A stretch of DNA of 64,000 nt, from the IMG/VR virus record IMGVR_UViG_3300042884_000193, positions 1 through 64,000 of that record, one strand, 5' to 3'. The notes below the pieces were generated by a model. It was not told the origin of the DNA and did not search any database. It saw only the letters and a program-made list of their open reading frames with translations. This DNA comes from a virus. Made by a program: the position numbers and the translations under genes. Numbering within the stretch: the first letter of the stretch is position 1; every line of letters begins with the position of its first letter. Below are positions 26,001 through 35,100 of this stretch, in pieces.

Positions 26001-27560
26001 TGTCGTAAGGTAATTCTTAATAGCCGCGATTGTTTGTTCTTTAGTAAGAGTTTGTCTTCCGGTAGTACCAAGAGTAACATTGTATTGATCATCTTCTACC
26101 TTAGTTACAGTAAACTCATTAGGCATTGTGTAAATAAAGTTCTTGATTAGTTTCTGCTTATCAAGTGTTTTAATAGTCTCAGACTCTGGATCATTCTGGT
26201 AGTATGTATCTTCTACTAAAGTTCTGGCAATTAAATCAACATACTTTGCAGGTACGCCATAGTTAAATAGATCAACAGTTCTATTGTTTCTTAATACTAA
26301 TTCAGCATTAGCAATTCTATTTACCTGACGAACCTCCACAGTTCTTACAATAAAAGGCTGACCATCTAAATTAATGTCACGGATTGGTGTCACCTTCTGA
26401 ATCTTGGTATCTATAAAACCTTCAGATACCCCAGTAATTTCATTTACAATAAAATGTTCTTTATGATTTTGGTTGACATAATCATTTATCTTTTCAGCAA
26501 GAGCTGTTTCAGAAGCATATCTATCCTTGAACAATATTTCTTCTGCTGATATTTCCTCATCAGTAACCGTTTGTCCTTGTAACTCTTTATTATAGATATA
26601 TCTTTTAAGATGGCTCTTTGTAGCTTCTTCTATGGACTGATATGTCTGTCTAAGCTCTCCTTTATATTTAGTCTGTCGCTTTCTGAATCTATAGTAAATT
26701 GCTTTACCTTTTTGTTCAGATGTTACATTATACTTAGCATCAAAGAAAAGAGGCTCCCCTAAAGAATTGGTAATCACTTGAACCTTATCAAAGTTTTCTT
26801 GATACTCCGGTGAACCAAATCTTTCATAAATTGAATCTGCAGGTAGTGCACCTAACCATTTAGTAGTTAAATAAATAGGTATTGATGTACCAGGCAAATA
26901 GACTTTACCATCTACAGTGTTGGCATAAGGTATTGAAGATGCAATGTGGCTGATAAAACCAGTATAAAATCTTTTATTAATATCTTCTTTTTCAGCAGGT
27001 TTATTTGTAGTAGGGTCAGTATAAGTCATTTCACTATTCATCATAGTGCTAAGTACTGTAAACGGCTTAGCCTCATAAGTAACGGCTGCTTTGATTAAAG
27101 CTACATAGTCATTAGTAAGACCTACTTCCTGAAAAGTTACAACCTGCTCAACTGCAGCATTAATAGCTGCAACATCCGGCTTTGGTTTAGACTGTAAAAC
27201 TACATCAGATAATACACGACTAACAGCCTCACCCATTGTCTCACCTGCTTGTGGAGTAATTGAACCAAAGGTTTCAGTCAGCTTAGCTAACTCAATGAAA
27301 TCCAATCCATTAGCGGCTAAGTAACCAAATAGAGGAACACTTGATCCAGCAGCCATTGCTACTGTTTTTGGTAGGTTCTTTACGATGTCAGCTGCCTTTC
27401 CCTCAAGACTTGGATCTTCCTTAATCTCATTACTTACCTCATCATAGACTTGCCCAATGTAATTACGCAAATTAAAAGGTTGACCAGCCTCCTTAACTAT
27501 AAGGAGATCAGCTTGTACCTTTTTAAAAAAATCTTCAGGTTTTTGTATCGGACAACTCAT
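17022..27560 (-). CDS. Giant virion RNA polymerase with zincin and SLOG-like domains
   Basis: 3512 residues. A zincin metallopeptidase lies near 650-830 with H721-E-A-Y-H725. The RNA polymerase core contains F-P-L-I-P-N-V ... S-G-S-K1920 and, 360 residues later, G-T-D2278-F-D2280-T-D2282-K, the D-x-D-x-D metal-binding loop of two-barrel RNA polymerases, as in the virion polymerase of crAss-like phages. R-I-P-T and I-I-V-L-P just upstream fit the same family. At about 2950-3080 a Rossmann-like segment (G2959-S-A-G-I-G-R, later N-I-E-L-A-D-A-C-V-I-Y-G) resembles SLOG/putative molybdenum-carrier domains; polymerase-type C-terminal helices resume after it. At 3512 aa it is well over 1000 residues longer than the roughly 2200-aa crAss-like enzyme known from Cellulophaga phage phi14:2. 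It would transcribe early genes after ejection into the host. It sits 3 bases after the 515-aa gene. Confidence 0.85.
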   Translation of the reverse strand: MSCPIQKPEDFFKKVQADLLIVKEAGQPFNLRNYIGQVYDEVSNEIKEDPSLEGKAADIVKNLPKTVAMAAGSSVPLFGYLAANGLDFIELAKLTETFGSITPQAGETMGEAVSRVLSDVVLQSKPKPDVAAINAAVEQVVTFQEVGLTNDYVALIKAAVTYEAKPFTVLSTMMNSEMTYTDPTTNKPAEKEDINKRFYTGFISHIASSIPYANTVDGKVYLPGTSIPIYLTTKWLGALPADSIYERFGSPEYQENFDKVQVITNSLGEPLFFDAKYNVTSEQKGKAIYYRFRKRQTKYKGELRQTYQSIEEATKSHLKRYIYNKELQGQTVTDEEISAEEILFKDRYASETALAEKINDYVNQNHKEHFIVNEITGVSEGFIDTKIQKVTPIRDINLDGQPFIVRTVEVRQVNRIANAELVLRNNRTVDLFNYGVPAKYVDLIARTLVEDTYYQNDPESETIKTLDKQKLIKNFIYTMPNEFTVTKVEDDQYNVTLGTTGRQTLTKEQTIAAIKNYLTTPLRNNKKVILNIDKKKLVDPTQFFDYTLQDDGSGRYAIVPTNLDYSEWIKDNFSVQAGLDAEGKIRGKNPYITFSIKADQNIKIGEQPAVETSNIDFGAIPDFFSPADDSIEDEDDLFNQIKRKGLEKAFAQKVLNKNEFASEEEFKEQVELVEEWYNQTGLNKHFKINVLFNVVNSKAVATWTRNAINLYAGSDKIDIFHEAYHGFTQKFLTRNQRNSLYKELAVNKATEKFTTYKGQTKTFGEATERELDEYLAEEFRAYMISNGKVEIERRAARSIFKKIFDFIQKLFRRGATYKDVLTYDTSLPLINEIFQKLALGDISKYTADNANVSSEILEKSIISATGDAVLNDSETDMVMLSANSVISSLIDKLNADSNTSAYTQKLLIDSKKETYKFIKNAFTKRLNAIANEYKAIKDLNLDASNPRYDEYQMKLATLEHQIYILKTTVDNFGDVDNMSETYGFVKHYEDNGSFLAYQKMLDQEDDLDETVFVAEKNKTYDLTGNENTIYEQAHARTIYLVESLLQPKYNSKTQKYEDPKVNTKTGETEYEYEKDYLGFPKLVDFDYVWNKLSQVLDNLDPSESVFRSQLASQAGDFPFLFQLLKKLGDPETRNPWVSKMWASFVTDFNYIRTPIEALTIELIGTKEEETKKETFTSGGATFGVASSSSKAAARDWDDYFQQVKNHPYIKETIGAPNQLDVQAVLDEFQNNYLGREIEFFHALGINIINKPQVRERLQSNGRFNTGRVKDFLNNLEFLIENNVKFVSSIDAVVNPKQKDGKSLATIYSNIQGLHLKYTEDRSDFMALRPDGNAQSEFMRNSTLTVKIRGLNSFDTYGETIAQPHLSEFDYRRNPWVKRLVLMNDLFNFNSIEGERKRASAFVDTKARLDITLLGGTAVIKDGIGEGLANIDLDDYSKLQQDFITVILKGVSEGTRSAGKPTSVILKSNTRKFYVSPAEFISNSAVKGRGLDKVVNIFVGYAAAELDRINWLKENPNSPEALANDGKNTFYDRGTVFTLFDDIFTDATKDKLYGLSGESLDALMADIAFRESEEGGDIADNVIKDIRSYLIRQYSNTQNALIGDIAKLYPNENPFIDPNVINTVRNEALSNGIRSEVSDQDAYQAALLAYVTNSLIHNIETTVIIHGDAAQFNNASDEFHKRNAPAQSSGKFPILSKERLDYLNDFLSKPYVDSPWFADYTYNGVKYVGVEPTFIKPFSQQATFAVFKEAKIKSIYYDMILNSILGDDMAALEALDMYKDASEEEQAVLREQLTAEITEMVDEAYGNMKEGDGQGWAAFDFYRGLCDQLDQWSPEQEALYKKILKKEYITESRSDLLQIFPILKMQYDGPLSGTGLPLNALLKFEIFPLIPNVIEGTELNVLHNKMVEQNMDIATYESGSKLMHFTNNGKTDLFYSDIENRELALVDENYRFTPNTLFLQYFKKQAEISDKYKGKTNLATQMRKAIINNMDEYGVPVDFKFDGKPVDRIKAWSELTENQKEKESPKYVAVNRYKKALLSLVAANTEKLYKRFGVIDEEGNKTNNAKGMVEFLRNQLAVLGLPSHIINDISYDPKTGKINSDLSLSFGADDIEKLLMSMINKSLIKPKIKGDQLVQVSNSGFTRNYAEKKLRYATEEERLKYLGTGDLPFYNITEDGHFTKAGAKMGINGDFKKLLMMEETTQRVAESEAPITRLQALNQLIREESWLAKYEDLITIVTVRIPTAKENFIEYLQVYEFLDENAGPIIVLPMEVVGKSGTDFDTDKQVSYFPNISFQREFDKNYIEEMKTLSPDLKLDIKYLNKILDLVEEDGIASLKPKQKQVYAVAKAALTEKVYMADKGMRGVENEFLNSVKGLLDLMSYSDFVRPVTTQTALPIAKKYEQYVMTYNHKLRADGTIGKTTSPTRIFEILHNIKKLSENSVGFQSLGIGAVSITGDAMMNQANLYLNREYKTEGKSSQKRMFTIEFDHNYLILDGVPVVSLAALRGKNNYKKIVNQLEELLNGWVDVEKDAWIFYLNGVKTVAPVMIAMLQAGVALEDVAAFVNQPIIREYVRRMSILKSPFAFLSNIAPENANFFRVKSRKDMLISENAKNTLDYPIDLLKALELEPLSIDPKTGTKESSGKYSLGNLTYTFGRELIDNYNTESLFNKDTLNKKILNKSTEYGPEDYAVLFHFFEMEDVGKALAELKRNTNFDVKKESRLFATMQKDLLAKGMLEDARFNPEGLDHMINNSVISSFRIADVAKDLIGGLFGVREDKDFNDILIAEWSSIKSIDKNTYDDMEVTLNELKNQYIQFLLQNYLNDVDIDTIKEFKGLAVNNKLPVAEAAGLKSFGAYVLNGILYVSKESIKNNYATLVANHQDISNEQVRTAKIDTDLFSTEKEYQNFILNREILRSITDVDQLITTPEFKTRLIQKKKELRAQNSLTLNAPLEVKQLITDGSAGIGRLTMDLADRFGYQLDGYTGTGENLNDLAGFNIKGTDPKNVLRLNIELADACVIYGVADATKTKRAIEIINSRKIPYLLNPSAQQLRTFLSQGAHKKVNIISAAAATANELEQLNKVLGPALIPAEKEGAAAMREVYEEILRDRTLDQVFNIYKLFRGIPNGEASYAMQFEALKLKYPTLQEMYPLVDLLRASAIGKGLFSGANVLILKTRRPSKPLKEKLYQNFKELSNPTSIRLNIPYQEKEAIAKFFSRLPTVVLLATGISGKGENALWQFVDKGNLNPVLEEAVQAASGKTKKNIIREYITRFQQANSKSSFKSRRQFRSYMVDGTFNKMGAQTNSKATGIKESAVTFSAGNKYSINNLVSADIKKVFASQEEGNIFLYNGTTNPAWSLSTFNNVVGILNDVGTDNLIPMRTYNMVYNNDASFTDASYDTNVMMINEDIARIKNKIQELVDKGVRRESIRIFTPKTGLGQGMIGASDFTGGAMNKIKAKGTKTFLYLSEALAQLGVVNTNSDTVLKTDKPDVTPALNITDDMVLDIIEQRTCFKS

Positions 27561-27563
27561 TGT

Positions 27564-29111
27564 TTAACATCTAAGGGTTTTAATAAAATCATATCCAAAT
27601 TTACGCAAATTATCCATGTGTTCCATAACATCTTTAACAGCTTTAGCAACAGCCTCAGGATTGCTAAAGAACTTATCCATTACTGAATCACTTTCAGCAA
27701 TAATCTCAGTATACTCATCACTAACGTTTACAAAGTTAGGAGCAGTATCTCTTAACGGGAAGTACTCAGTCAGGATATCTTCTCTTTTCATAAGCATAAT
27801 ACCACCATTGGTTATAACGGTAAAGTTATCTCCATTACTTTTTACAACCATTCCTGTTACACCATCAGTTGATACAAAGTAAGAACCTTCATTAAGGTTC
27901 TCATTACCTATTACCTCATCAAATGGAGTACTTCTTGTTTCATATAAGTTAGTTAAAAACTGGAGTGTCACACCATTATCCTGGTATTCTTTTAAATTAT
28001 TAAAGTAGTCTAATAGCAAACCATTATATGTGCCACTTGTTTCATCAAAGGTTTTAGCTTTATCAAATAGACCTTCAACAGCAACTTGTGATCTAGTTTT
28101 AGATACAACTGGTTGAACTCCAGTATCTTGTGCTTTTTTCTCTTGTTCTAACTTTAATAGTCTTGCTGCTAGGGCATCTGAATTAGCACTTCTAGACTGA
28201 GCAGTCTCACGAGGACTAGGTAGCGCAGCAATAGACAATGACCCATTGCTCTGTATCAAAACAGGTTCTCCATTAGCATCTAATGCCTTGTTTATCTGTG
28301 ATGGGTTTAATACTTGGCTACGATCAAAAGTTACTACAAACCCATCAGAACTAGCGCTTTCTGAATAGATACCCAGGTAGCCTTTACTTTTAACATATTT
28401 AAAAAACTCATTCTGTATAGCAGCTATATTACCTTGTTTGACTATACGTGGATCTAAAGGTTCAGCTTTTTTAAGTATCCTGGTTCTGTAAATGTCCTTA
28501 AGTTCTCCCTGTGTTTTATTCAGGGTAATGTAAGTTCCACCACGATATTCATTATATGAATCTATATCTCTTTGTACAGCTGATCTTTCCGTACCCTCTT
28601 TATACACTTTTATATTTCCAACCATAGTACCATTGTTAGACTCAAGAGATCTAACAAACTCTTCTGGTGTTACATTAAATTTAGTTGGAATTGTTCTCTG
28701 AGTAGTGGGTATTCTAAGGTCTATTTTATTTTTTGTACCGCGCTCAAAATCTATAGCAAGTTCTCGATATTCTTCAGAAGCTGCTAGAAGATATTTACCT
28801 CGTGTATCAACAAATTGACTTGAGTCATAGTCTTCAGAAAAAGTCTCAGGCGCAGCTTGTGTAAAATAACTAAACTCACTATTGCTATACTTAGCGTCTG
28901 TTGAGTAAACACGTCTTACAGCACTCCACCCATTTGTTAAATTATTAGCTGCACGTGTATAAACTTTAAAGTAATCACGCTTTGCAGCAGGTGCATTATT
29001 GTCATATGCACGTAGCAAATCAAGATAAAGCTCAGATGGTTTACCGTTTGGTGCTGCAAAGTTTACAGGATTACCATTATCATCGTATATAAGGGCGCAG
29101 TTTACTGACAT
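27564..29111 (-). CDS. 515-aa cargo protein with weak ART-like pattern
   Basis: A 515-residue protein. The region from about residue 60 to 280 has F-S-Y-F-T (about residue 80), Y-R-T-R-I-L-K-K-A, then F-F-K-Y-V-K-S-K-G-Y and G-F-V-V-T-F-D-R-S-Q-V-L. This order resembles the polyvalent ART-like domains of the 2093- and 3176-aa proteins but is weak. The middle is low-complexity, and the C-terminal 120 residues are a compact acidic domain including G-V-T-G-M-V-V-K-S-N-G-D, possibly a small beta-barrel. It overlaps the 3176-aa gene by 10 bases and is followed after 3 bases by the RNA polymerase gene. Co-packaging with the polymerase is inferred from position. Confidence 0.6.
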   Translation of the reverse strand: MSVNCALIYDDNGNPVNFAAPNGKPSELYLDLLRAYDNNAPAAKRDYFKVYTRAANNLTNGWSAVRRVYSTDAKYSNSEFSYFTQAAPETFSEDYDSSQFVDTRGKYLLAASEEYRELAIDFERGTKNKIDLRIPTTQRTIPTKFNVTPEEFVRSLESNNGTMVGNIKVYKEGTERSAVQRDIDSYNEYRGGTYITLNKTQGELKDIYRTRILKKAEPLDPRIVKQGNIAAIQNEFFKYVKSKGYLGIYSESASSDGFVVTFDRSQVLNPSQINKALDANGEPVLIQSNGSLSIAALPSPRETAQSRSANSDALAARLLKLEQEKKAQDTGVQPVVSKTRSQVAVEGLFDKAKTFDETSGTYNGLLLDYFNNLKEYQDNGVTLQFLTNLYETRSTPFDEVIGNENLNEGSYFVSTDGVTGMVVKSNGDNFTVITNGGIMLMKREDILTEYFPLRDTAPNFVNVSDEYTEIIAESDSVMDKFFSNPEAVAKAVKDVMEHMDNLRKFGYDFIKTLRC

Positions 29112-32100
29112 GATTTTGTTTTTTCTTGAGCTACGTTATTTATTTCTTCTTCAGAAGGATTAATATCAGAAAGCTGGATAACCTTTTGTGTACTAGATAC
29201 CGAAATAATCAAAGCACTTCCTGCATTAGGATGTATTTTATTGAAGCCATCCCACTGGTCACTCTTAAGTACTCCATTTTTAGATGCAGGTTTTGCACTA
29301 AATGAGCCGGCATCAAATGCACCAATTGTGAGGTCTTCCGGTTTTACCTGAAACTGCTGCATGATATTCTCACCCTCCTGCTTAATAGCGTTGATACTTC
29401 CTGTAAACTCTCTAACAATTGTATTACCCTTCTGATCTTTAAAGATAAAGATAACAGTTGATCCAGAGAAGCGGCTATATAAATCTTTACCATTAGCCTT
29501 TTTACTAAAGGTAAAGCTATAAGCCTTATCACCAGATTTAGTTGTTAAACAGTAAGCTTTATCATATAAGTTAACTTGAGAGTTAAAATCAATATCTCCA
29601 AATTTCCATTGGATTAATTTAGTAATTGCATTATCATCAGCAGTTAGCTCAGAAGCTAATTTAAATTGCATATTAACAACATCTTCTCCATCTTGTCTAG
29701 GCCTAAATTTAAATACCGGAACATAATCTGTTGGTTTAACATCATATGTACCTATACGAGATTTGAAATTATTCTTTGCTTCATTAAACTTAGTAACTGT
29801 TGTATAACGACTTAGGTCACCTCCTGTATTATCCATAATGTAGAAGTGGGCTACACCAACAGTGTTATCATATGTAGTTTGACCTACACGATCTCTTGTA
29901 CTGTTACTGGCTCCTGTAATATACTCAAATCCTACATCATTAAACCACTGATTACGGTACATCATAATACTATCTAGTAACTGTTTTCCAGGTCCTATAG
30001 CGCCTTGACTATCAGCAAGCCTTCCTAAGTTTTGGAAGTAAGTATTTTGTCTGATATACTCAAGTTTATTATTTGATTCTATGATTGCTTTTGCATCAGA
30101 TAACATTTCATAGTTAACAGCCTCCTCTTTAACAGCTGCAATATCATAGATACCATACTTAATTAAACCTCTGTACATGGTTTGCTTATAAGAATCAGAT
30201 ATAGGTAGTATTGACATAGTATTATCTATAACATTGACCATACTCCATACAGGTCTTTCAGCCATTTCTTCACCTATCTCAGCTTCAGTATTTCCGCTAA
30301 AGTCAAATCCAGCCACACCTGTATATGTAGAAAGGGCAATCATTAACCCAATGGTCATCTTCTTGAGTTTTCTAATTATACGGCTGATGATACCATCCTT
30401 TTTTGTTCTAGGTGCTTTATCAGCTTCAGTTTTACTTCTAGCAAAGTTTGCAGTATTCAAATAGTTAAGAACTGCATTTTTAATACTAGTTACAACATCA
30501 GTTATAGATTTACCCTCTTCATCAGCAATCTCTTGTAGATCTTCAGCTGAAGCCTCCTCAGCAATAAATACATCAATAGGTTGGGCTATTCTATTTAGTA
30601 AGAAAGTAACTGGGTCCATACCTGAAGCCATAGCATCACCTAAAACATCAAGCGGCGTCTGTAATGTGTTATTGATAAACTCTTCATAAAGAGCATCAGA
30701 CATTAACAAACCATCTTGTATTTTGATAAATGACTTAGTCTTGTTATAAGTTACACGTCCTGCAGAGTCTTTGAAAAGAACCATTTCCTTAGCTAGGCTT
30801 TGGAACTGAGCTTGAATCTCAGGAGACAACCTAGATATAAAAGATCTGAATGGTGTATTAGTCAAATACTGAATAACAAGTTCCTGTGCAGGATTCTTAT
30901 CAAACATGTAATTAATTTTCTCAATATATACGCCTACATTAGGGTCACCTCCTGCCTTACTTATTTCTTGCAGAACAGGGCGTAGTATATTTATAAGAGA
31001 CTGTGCCTGAGCATTGTAATCTTTGTCAGATTTAGGCCCAGTCCTATCCATATACATGTGAAGAATTCTATGTAGCGTATTCTCCATAGTACTTCTATTC
31101 TCTAATAGAACATTGTCGCCACGCTTGGTACCTAATGCTTCTAAGTTAAGAATAGTATTTGCATCAATAGTCATTCCTTGCTCAGCAAAGAACTTTACAA
31201 AACCATACTGGGTTAATTGTTCTACTACAAAGTCTGCAAGTATCTCACGAGTATTATCTACCACTTGCGGTTTAGTAGATGACATCTCAGGAGTTCCTGC
31301 ATTAGGCTGTACACCTCTCTTGACTCTTCTGGCTCCAACAGTCTTACTTGCTTTAATTAAAATTTGCTTAAGTTTTCTTAGATACTTCTGAATTGAATCT
31401 AATACTTTAGCTAGTTTCTCTTTAAGCTTACCGCCAGTTTTCTTATATGCTCTACGTAATTTCTCATAGTTGTTCTCTAAAGCTTGTGGCATTCTAGAGT
31501 AAGACTTTTTCATAGCATCACGGACAGAACCTAATGCATCTTTAATACTTTGCATTGTTTCTTTAGCAAGCTCTGAAAATGGAGGAGTTTTACCTTCATT
31601 AGCACGACGCTGAGCCTCATCCATCTCTTGTTCTACCTCTCTAGAAGTATCATCAATTCTTGATTCACCTTCTTTAACATCATCACTATCCTCAGGGTTG
31701 CTATTGATTTCCTCATCTACTTCTTCCTCTTCTGTCTTTATAGACTCACCCCCAGAAACAAATTTTTTAAATCCCTCTTTGTCTTGTTTAGTTCCCAGTA
31801 TGTAAATTTGTTCAGGCTCAAATACAACTAAAAATGGGCTATCCTGATCTCTAATTCTACCTTTATTAGTTAATGCATTATAGTTATTATCTAATAACCA
31901 CTGTACGTCTTCCTTAGAAATGCTTACTAAATCAATTTCTTTTTGGTCTTTATTTCTTTTTTCTACCTGCTTAACATTATCATAGGGTCTAACATTTACA
32001 AGGGCACTATAAACTTTTTTATTTTTATCTTTGAAAATAAACTTTTTAGTATATCCTTCCGCCTCTGTTTTATTATAAGCAAAATAAATCCCCTCTTTGG

Positions 32101-35100
32101 TATTGAAGTCATTTTTCTTATAACCTTCTTCTCCGGGTTTATAAAATCTTCCTAAATTTTCTATTCCGATATTTCCTCCATGATAAACAATATTTTTTTC
32201 TTGGCTATCCGGAAATATAGTAGTAAGGTATTGAGAGTATTGTTGCAGAGTCCCGATAGATGCTAATTCAAGATCAGCATCAAATAATTCTTTAACACCG
32301 CCTTTTATTTCTTCTGTCTTCTCTGGTTCTGCTTTAGTAGTAGTTGTTGTTGTTCTTCCTAATAAAGGTTCAAACTGTTTTGTTTGTTTATTATAAACTT
32401 CTACATCTTTAGCTTTTACAACCTCATTTTCTTTAAAGTTTGCTTGATTAACTCTAATAGTTTCAGTAGTGTCTTTATCTCCGTACCAGTTTTTATTATT
32501 TCCCTTAGTCCAATACTTAGTATTTTTATTACCACCTCTTTGTTTACCCTCTCTTGAAAATACACCACCACTTTCTATAATTGCATCTATTTCTGTTTGT
32601 GAGAGTGTACGATAATTATAACCTTCTTCCGATATATGGTCATCAGCAGATGCTTCACCTAATTGCAGATTACTTTCAAATACTCTATTTGTAAATCCTT
32701 CTGGTGTAATTACTTCTTTAGTAGTAGTTGTAGTTGCAGGTCCGGCTTTTTTCTTAAGTACTGGAAGTTGAATGTTAACTGTGTTGTTAGCTTGATTATA
32801 TGAAACACGAGCATTAGGCATAAGAGCTAATATCTCTTCTTTTATTTTATTAAACTCTTCTCTATTTGCAACAGTTATTGGATTATATAAGTCTTCTTTC
32901 TCTTGCTGACTCTTGGCATTTCTAAGACCTTCTTTTGAAGCAGCATTTAAACTAATACTGCTCATTACAGGATTACCACTAGCATCTGTAAGAATTTCAT
33001 ATTCTCTATTTAGTTGTTGAGCATAAAGCTTAAGACCTTCTAATGATATATTAGTTGATTCAGTATACTCATGATCTACAGGAAGTCTAGACTGAACTTC
33101 AGATAGCATAGTTTTAAATGCTTCTTTGTTACCAGACTCATTTGATATTTTAGATGTCCATCTGTTTGTGGGCTTATCATTTACATATAATCTGACATAG
33201 CCTACATAATCATTATCACTTGTTCCTGACATGATAACATCCACAACACCACTTATAGGATTGGTATACACAGCCATTCCAATTCCATTTACCTCTGTAT
33301 ATGCAGATATTTTAGATCGTCTTCTTTCTAATTCTGCTTCTAGCTCCTGAGCTTTTTGCTCATCTTTCTCTACAAGACGAGCTTTTTTTATTTCATTTTC
33401 TAATACAGATTCAGAGTCACCAATAGCTTGCGCAAAATTGGAAGTTTCTGGAAACATCTCGGTATCTCTATTAGCCTGTACATCTGTAGTAGTTTCTGTA
33501 TCCATTGGTACAACTAGAGGTACAAACTCTTCTGTTGTTGTACCTCCTGAAGCAGCTAGTTCTGCATTGTATTTAGTGTCTAACCATTTTTGACCTTCAG
33601 CATAACTGTCAAAAGTTTTTTGTTCTCCATAGTTATTTACAATATATACATTCTGGCCAACCGGTCTTATGTTATCTAACTCGTTATAATCAAAAGGTCT
33701 TACATGTGTAAAAGTAAATCTATTTCTTTCATAGGAAGATTGACTTCCTGGCTCTAATGAATAGCTTATTTTTTTTCTTCTTTCTATATCATCAATTTGA
33801 GCTTGTATAGCTGGATCAGTTGTTGTTGACTCCGCAACAGGTACTTCAAGCTTTGCTTTAACCTCAGCTTGAATAGCATCTAACTTATTCTGGATTACTC
33901 TTAGGTTATTGATAAGCTGTATTACATTAGGCTTTGTATTCTCATCAATAGGTATACTAAGTGTAGCAGAAGCAGCATAAGGCTTTGGATCTATAATAGT
34001 ACCATCAGCTTTGACCTGACCATTAAGATAGAATATAAAATCTATAGGACTATCAAGATAAGTATCCATATCCTCTCTTCTGATAATGCTGAAACCATCC
34101 ATTGTTACAACGGTAAAGTCACCAGGTTTACCTGAAGAGAAAGGCATGTTTTCTTGATTACCAAAGAAGTCAGCTAATGTTAGATTACCGAGCTCATTTA
34201 GCATTGAGTTTATCAATTGAACTTGGGTTATAGCGACAGCAGATTTCTGAGATATAGCTTTATCAATTGCTTCTTTATATGCTTGATAGATCTCATCTTG
34301 ACGTGGCGTCAATGATCCTGCTTCTACGGCAACTTTGATATCTAGTAGAATCTGATCTGATACCGGCTCATTATTTTTAAATGCACGGTATGCGTCATCT
34401 GTAATAATCTCAGGTGTAATACTTACTGATCCAGATCCTCCTTGTGATTGACCAGGAGTTTGTGCTTGACCTCCACCAGTGCGACCAGTTGTAATATTAA
34501 ACTGATCAATAACATATGCAGCAAAAGGATTAGTAGTTACAAATGTCTCAAAGTCATCTGGTGTTTCTCCTGTAGCTTGTTGTTGAGGTAAGTATGTATT
34601 AGTATATACATTCTGAAGACTAGTAACAAGATCAGTAAGAGCCATAATCTCTTTTATATCTGTCTGCTGGGTAATAGGTACACCTCCTGGTTGACTGTTG
34701 CCACCGGTTGTGCCGCCTTGTCCAGACATATTACTTCCAGAGGTACCTTGCTTATCAAATGTATGAGCTGTTAAGTTAATTACCTCATCCAATAAGCTGT
34801 CATTCTTTGAAGGATTAATTCTAAAGATTTTGCTTAAGAAATCAAATAATGCTTTCTTAAACTCAGACCACATAGATATAGGTGTAGACTTAGGACCATT
34901 ATAGGTTATGTTTTGAAGTATTGCTTGGAATGTACCATTAGTCAATGCCTCTGCAACAAAGGTGCGCACATCATCTAAACCAATTGGTAAGATAGATGTT
35001 TTAGATGTCTTATAGTATTCAGATTTAGCTAAGTTTAATAACTGAGTCATCTGTAACTCAAATTGCTCATTCTCATCTATCTGACGGTTAACTAAGTATT

